A DNA stretch of 64,000 bases, from contig NZ_STGL01000006.1 of the NCBI RefSeq assembly GCF_004919085.1, positions 62,001 through 126,000 on the forward strand. The letters run 5' to 3'. The position numbers were made by a program, and so were the translations under genes. How positions within the stretch are numbered: position 1 is the first letter of the stretch; each line of letters opens with the position of its first letter. The notes below the pieces were generated by a model. That model searched no databases. It saw nothing but the letters and a program-made list of their open reading frames with translations, and was not told where the DNA came from. This document shows positions 62,034-64,000 of this stretch, piece by piece. This stretch comes from Nocardioides sp. GY 10127. GTDB taxonomy: Bacteria; Actinomycetota; Actinomycetes; Propionibacteriales; Nocardioidaceae.

Positions 62034-63623
62034 TCAGGCGCCGACGCCGGCGAGCGGGTCGTCCGAGCCCAGCCAGGTGAGGAGCGTGCGGGCGCCCCAG
62101 CCGGTGGGCCCGGTGGTCCACTCGTGGTTCTCCGAGGGCGAGTCGCCCACCGACGCGATGTCGAGGTGGGCCCACGGCAGGCCGCCGGTGAACGGCTGGA
62201 GGAACAGCGCCGCGGTGATGGCGCCCGGCCCCCCGCCGGCGTTGTCGGCGTCGGCCACGGTCGAGCGGAGCTTGTCCACGTAGGTGTCGCCCAGCGGCAT
62301 CCGCCACAGGGGCTCGCCCGCGGACGCGGCGGCGCCCTGGACGAGGTCGGCCAGCGCGTCGTCCGAGGCGAAGAAGCCGCCGGTGCGCAGGCCGAGCGCG
62401 AGCTTCATGGCACCCGTCAGCGTGGCGACGTCGAGCATCGCGGCCGGGCGGATCTTCTCGACGGCGTACGCGAGCGCGTCCGCCATGACGAGGCGACCTT
62501 CGGCGTCGGTGTTGGTGACCTCGGTGGTGCGGCCGCCGTAGTGGCTCAGCACGTCGCCGGGGCGCATGCTCGCGCCGCCGACGGCGTTCTCGGCCGCGGC
62601 GATGAGCCCGACGACCTTGACCGGGCAGCCGACCGCCTCGAGGGCGGCCATCGTGGCGAGCACGACGGCGCCGCCGGTCATGTCGCGCTTCATCGCGACC
62701 ATGCCCTCGCCGGGCTTGATGGAGAGACCGCCGGAGTCGAACGTGATGCCCTTGCCGACGAGGACGACGGTGGGGGTGCGCCGGGTGGCACCCGGGGGCG
62801 CGTAGTCGAGCCGGATCATCCGCGGCGGGGTGGCGGAGCCCTGCCCGACGCCGATGATGCCGCCGAAGCCCTCGGCGGCGAGGCGGTGCTCGTCCCAGAC
62901 CTCGCAGTCGAGGCCCGCGGCCTCGGCGACGGCCTCGGCCTGCGCGGCCAGCCAGGCGGGGTTCTTGAGGTTGGAGGGGACGGTCGCGAGGAAGCGCGCC
63001 GTCCAGCCGGCGTCCGCGAGCGCGAGCGCCCGGTCGAGGGCGGGCTGCCGCTCGGCGGCGCACTCGGCCAGGACGACCTTCGGCGGGGGCGCGAACGGGG
63101 CGGCCCCGGAGCGCCAGGTGAACGCGAAGGACGCCAGCACGAGGCCGACCGTGACGGCCTGGAGGCCCTCGTCGTCGACGGCGGCGGCCAGGGTGGTCGC
63201 GACGGGGCCGCCGTCGCGGGTGACGCGGGCCAGGGTGGCGGCCGCGCGGCGGGCGGCCGTGGGGCTGCCGTCGCCCATGCCGACGAGCAGCACGCGCCGC
63301 AGGGCCGGCTGGGCGGTCGAGCCGCCGGGCACGGGCACGCGGACGACCTCGCCGACCGCGCCGGTGGCCCGCTCGGCCTCGAGCACGCCGAGCAGGTCGA
63401 GCCCGAGGGCGTCGGCGACCGCCTCGGCACCGGGGCCGAGCAGCGGGACGGGCTTCTCGCCGTCCGCGGCGTCCTCGTCGGCCTGGTTGGTGGTGGGCGG
63501 GACCCCCGGGAAGACCGGGAGGGCGATCACCTCGGCGTCGTCCACGCCCAGCACGGAGGCCGGGGCGAGGACGACGACCGGAGGCGTCACCTGGGTGGGG
63601 AGCTCAGGGACCTCAGGAATCAT
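62034..63623 (-). CDS. pepA: Leucyl aminopeptidase (M17)
   Basis: 529 residues. The C-terminal catalytic domain carries the family signature NTDAEGRLVMAD around residue 369 and metal ligands GKGITFDSGGLSIKP and KRDMTGGAVVL. Releases N-terminal residues from peptides, dependent on two metal ions. ATG 63623 begins MIPEVPELPTQ; 12 bp upstream is the DUF3117 stop. Confidence 0.94.
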   Translation of the reverse strand: MIPEVPELPTQVTPPVVVLAPASVLGVDDAEVIALPVFPGVPPTTNQADEDAADGEKPVPLLGPGAEAVADALGLDLLGVLEAERATGAVGEVVRVPVPGGSTAQPALRRVLLVGMGDGSPTAARRAAATLARVTRDGGPVATTLAAAVDDEGLQAVTVGLVLASFAFTWRSGAAPFAPPPKVVLAECAAERQPALDRALALADAGWTARFLATVPSNLKNPAWLAAQAEAVAEAAGLDCEVWDEHRLAAEGFGGIIGVGQGSATPPRMIRLDYAPPGATRRTPTVVLVGKGITFDSGGLSIKPGEGMVAMKRDMTGGAVVLATMAALEAVGCPVKVVGLIAAAENAVGGASMRPGDVLSHYGGRTTEVTNTDAEGRLVMADALAYAVEKIRPAAMLDVATLTGAMKLALGLRTGGFFASDDALADLVQGAAASAGEPLWRMPLGDTYVDKLRSTVADADNAGGGPGAITAALFLQPFTGGLPWAHLDIASVGDSPSENHEWTTGPTGWGARTLLTWLGSDDPLAGVGA

Positions 63624-63635
63624 GCAGAGGACGCG

Positions 63636-63803
63636 TCAGCCGACGACGTTCTTCAGGGCCTCGCCCAGGGCGCCGGCCTCGTCCGCGTTCAGCTCCACGA
63701 CGAGTCGGCCACCACCCTCGAGCGGGACGCGCATCACGATGCCTCGTCCCTCCTTGGTGACCTCCAGCGGACCGTCGCCCGTCCGCGGCTTCATCGCCGC
63801 CAT
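63636..63803 (-). CDS. DUF3117 protein (55 aa)
   Basis: Residues MAAMKPRTGDGPLEVTKEG, then RGIVMRVPLEGGGRLVVEL and NADEAGALGEALKNVVG. Highly conserved short actinobacterial protein (Rv1211 family) of unknown role. ATG 63803 follows GAGGTGCGGAG. It is too short for most gene callers. A hairpin (GGCCGGG/CCCGGCC, 63841-63858) and a GATAAT-like -10 (63883-63888) lie in its upstream region. Confidence 0.9.
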   Translation of the reverse strand: MAAMKPRTGDGPLEVTKEGRGIVMRVPLEGGGRLVVELNADEAGALGEALKNVVG

Positions 63804-63840
63804 CTCCGCACCTCTTCCTCATCGCGCTGATCGAGTGCTC

Positions 63841-63858
63841 GGCCGGGGTCTCCCGGCC
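63841..63858 (-). promoter_or_regulatory. Hairpin in the DUF3117 leader
   Basis: GGCCGGG-GTCT-CCCGGCC, a 7-bp perfect stem within the presumed leader, about 40 bp before the ATG. Confidence 0.5.
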
Positions 63859-63968
63859 TACGGCAGCCTCGCCGCCGAGCCATTATCCCCTATGCGCCGC
63901 CCGAGCGGGCACGCCCCGCACAGGAGCGGCGCGTCGGGGCTTCCTGGCAGGGGCCGCCCGCAGGGGCC

Positions 63969-64000
63969 TCAGGCCGTCGCGTCGGTGGCGTCGCTGCCCC
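63969..64000 (-). CDS. C-terminus of a further minus-strand gene, truncated by window end
   Basis: The last bases encode GSDATDATA followed by TGA at 63971-63969 in a reading frame that is open to the window edge. Too short to name. Confidence 0.4.
   Translation of the reverse strand, partial: GSDATDATA

Overview
The window is chromosomal DNA from a very GC-rich actinobacterium, most likely a member of the Nocardioides/Nocardioidaceae group. The grounds are: pervasive GTG and ATG starts with GC-rich third codon positions; a tmRNA with an actinobacterial-type tag (ANAKRSSFALAA); a mycothiol-dependent enzyme family; the SigE-RseA-HtrA locus with a divergent O-methyltransferase, as in mycobacteria; the large NAD-dependent glutamate dehydrogenase; the 55-residue DUF3117 protein; and many genes whose start codon lies 6-8 bases after a TANNNT box (leaderless transcripts). 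The genus is an inference; the phylum is well supported. No tRNA, rRNA, intact insertion sequence, prophage or CRISPR array was seen.

Layout. 1-1830: 3' part of a secreted zinc metalloprotease with fibronectin-like repeats. 2029-6600: a tightly coupled operon (TetR regulator, MFS transporter, PLP alanine-racemase-like enzyme, FAD sugar-lactone oxidase) behind a tandem operator. 6644-8230: short, poorly conserved genes (hypothetical protein, HicA remnant plus HicB, GNAT) lying against the 3' end of ssrA, where islands commonly integrate. 8382-13272, minus strand: ssrA, a mycothiol-dependent enzyme, smpB, an M23 hydrolase, ftsX and ftsE. 13347-19482: a lipoprotein, a second metalloprotease paralogue, prfB, a CAP protein, a secreted protein, and an NlpC/P60 hydrolase behind a c-di-AMP (ydaO) riboswitch. 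19807-24513: a Tad/Flp pilus cluster. 24658-24950: a tandem palindromic repeat array. 25003-30338: ribokinase, a large lamin-tail/beta-propeller secreted protein, and an LLM flavoprotein.

30387-37367: HAD hydrolase, orphan response regulator, a small membrane-anchored protein, and a bacterial NHEJ block (LigD-type polymerase, L,D-transpeptidase-like gene, ATP-dependent ligase, divergent Ku) followed by a VOC protein. 37348-43061: amidase, META-domain lipoprotein and a heterodimeric ABC exporter. 43210-51738: NAD-glutamate dehydrogenase, an LLM flavoprotein behind a MarR-like palindrome, a DUF2505 protein and delta-1-pyrroline-5-carboxylate dehydrogenase. The two dehydrogenases together would take P5C to glutamate and then to 2-oxoglutarate. 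51899-55683: DUF6912, a WS/DGAT-like acyltransferase, a cupredoxin-like lipoprotein and its coupled polytopic membrane partner.

55703-58144: a CpaE/MinD-like ATPase and a SAF/CpaB protein (Tad-type genes split from the main cluster), and an excisionase/BldC-like regulator. 58155-61629: sigE, anti-sigma factor, htrA and the divergent O-methyltransferase, which appears to start at AUC. 61662-64000: a hypothetical protein, leucyl aminopeptidase, DUF3117 and the end of another minus-strand gene. The window mixes housekeeping functions (cell division, trans-translation, envelope stress, DNA repair) with several uncharacterised cassettes; the most interesting are the 2029-6600 operon, the palindromic array and the lipoprotein/membrane pair at 53879-55683.
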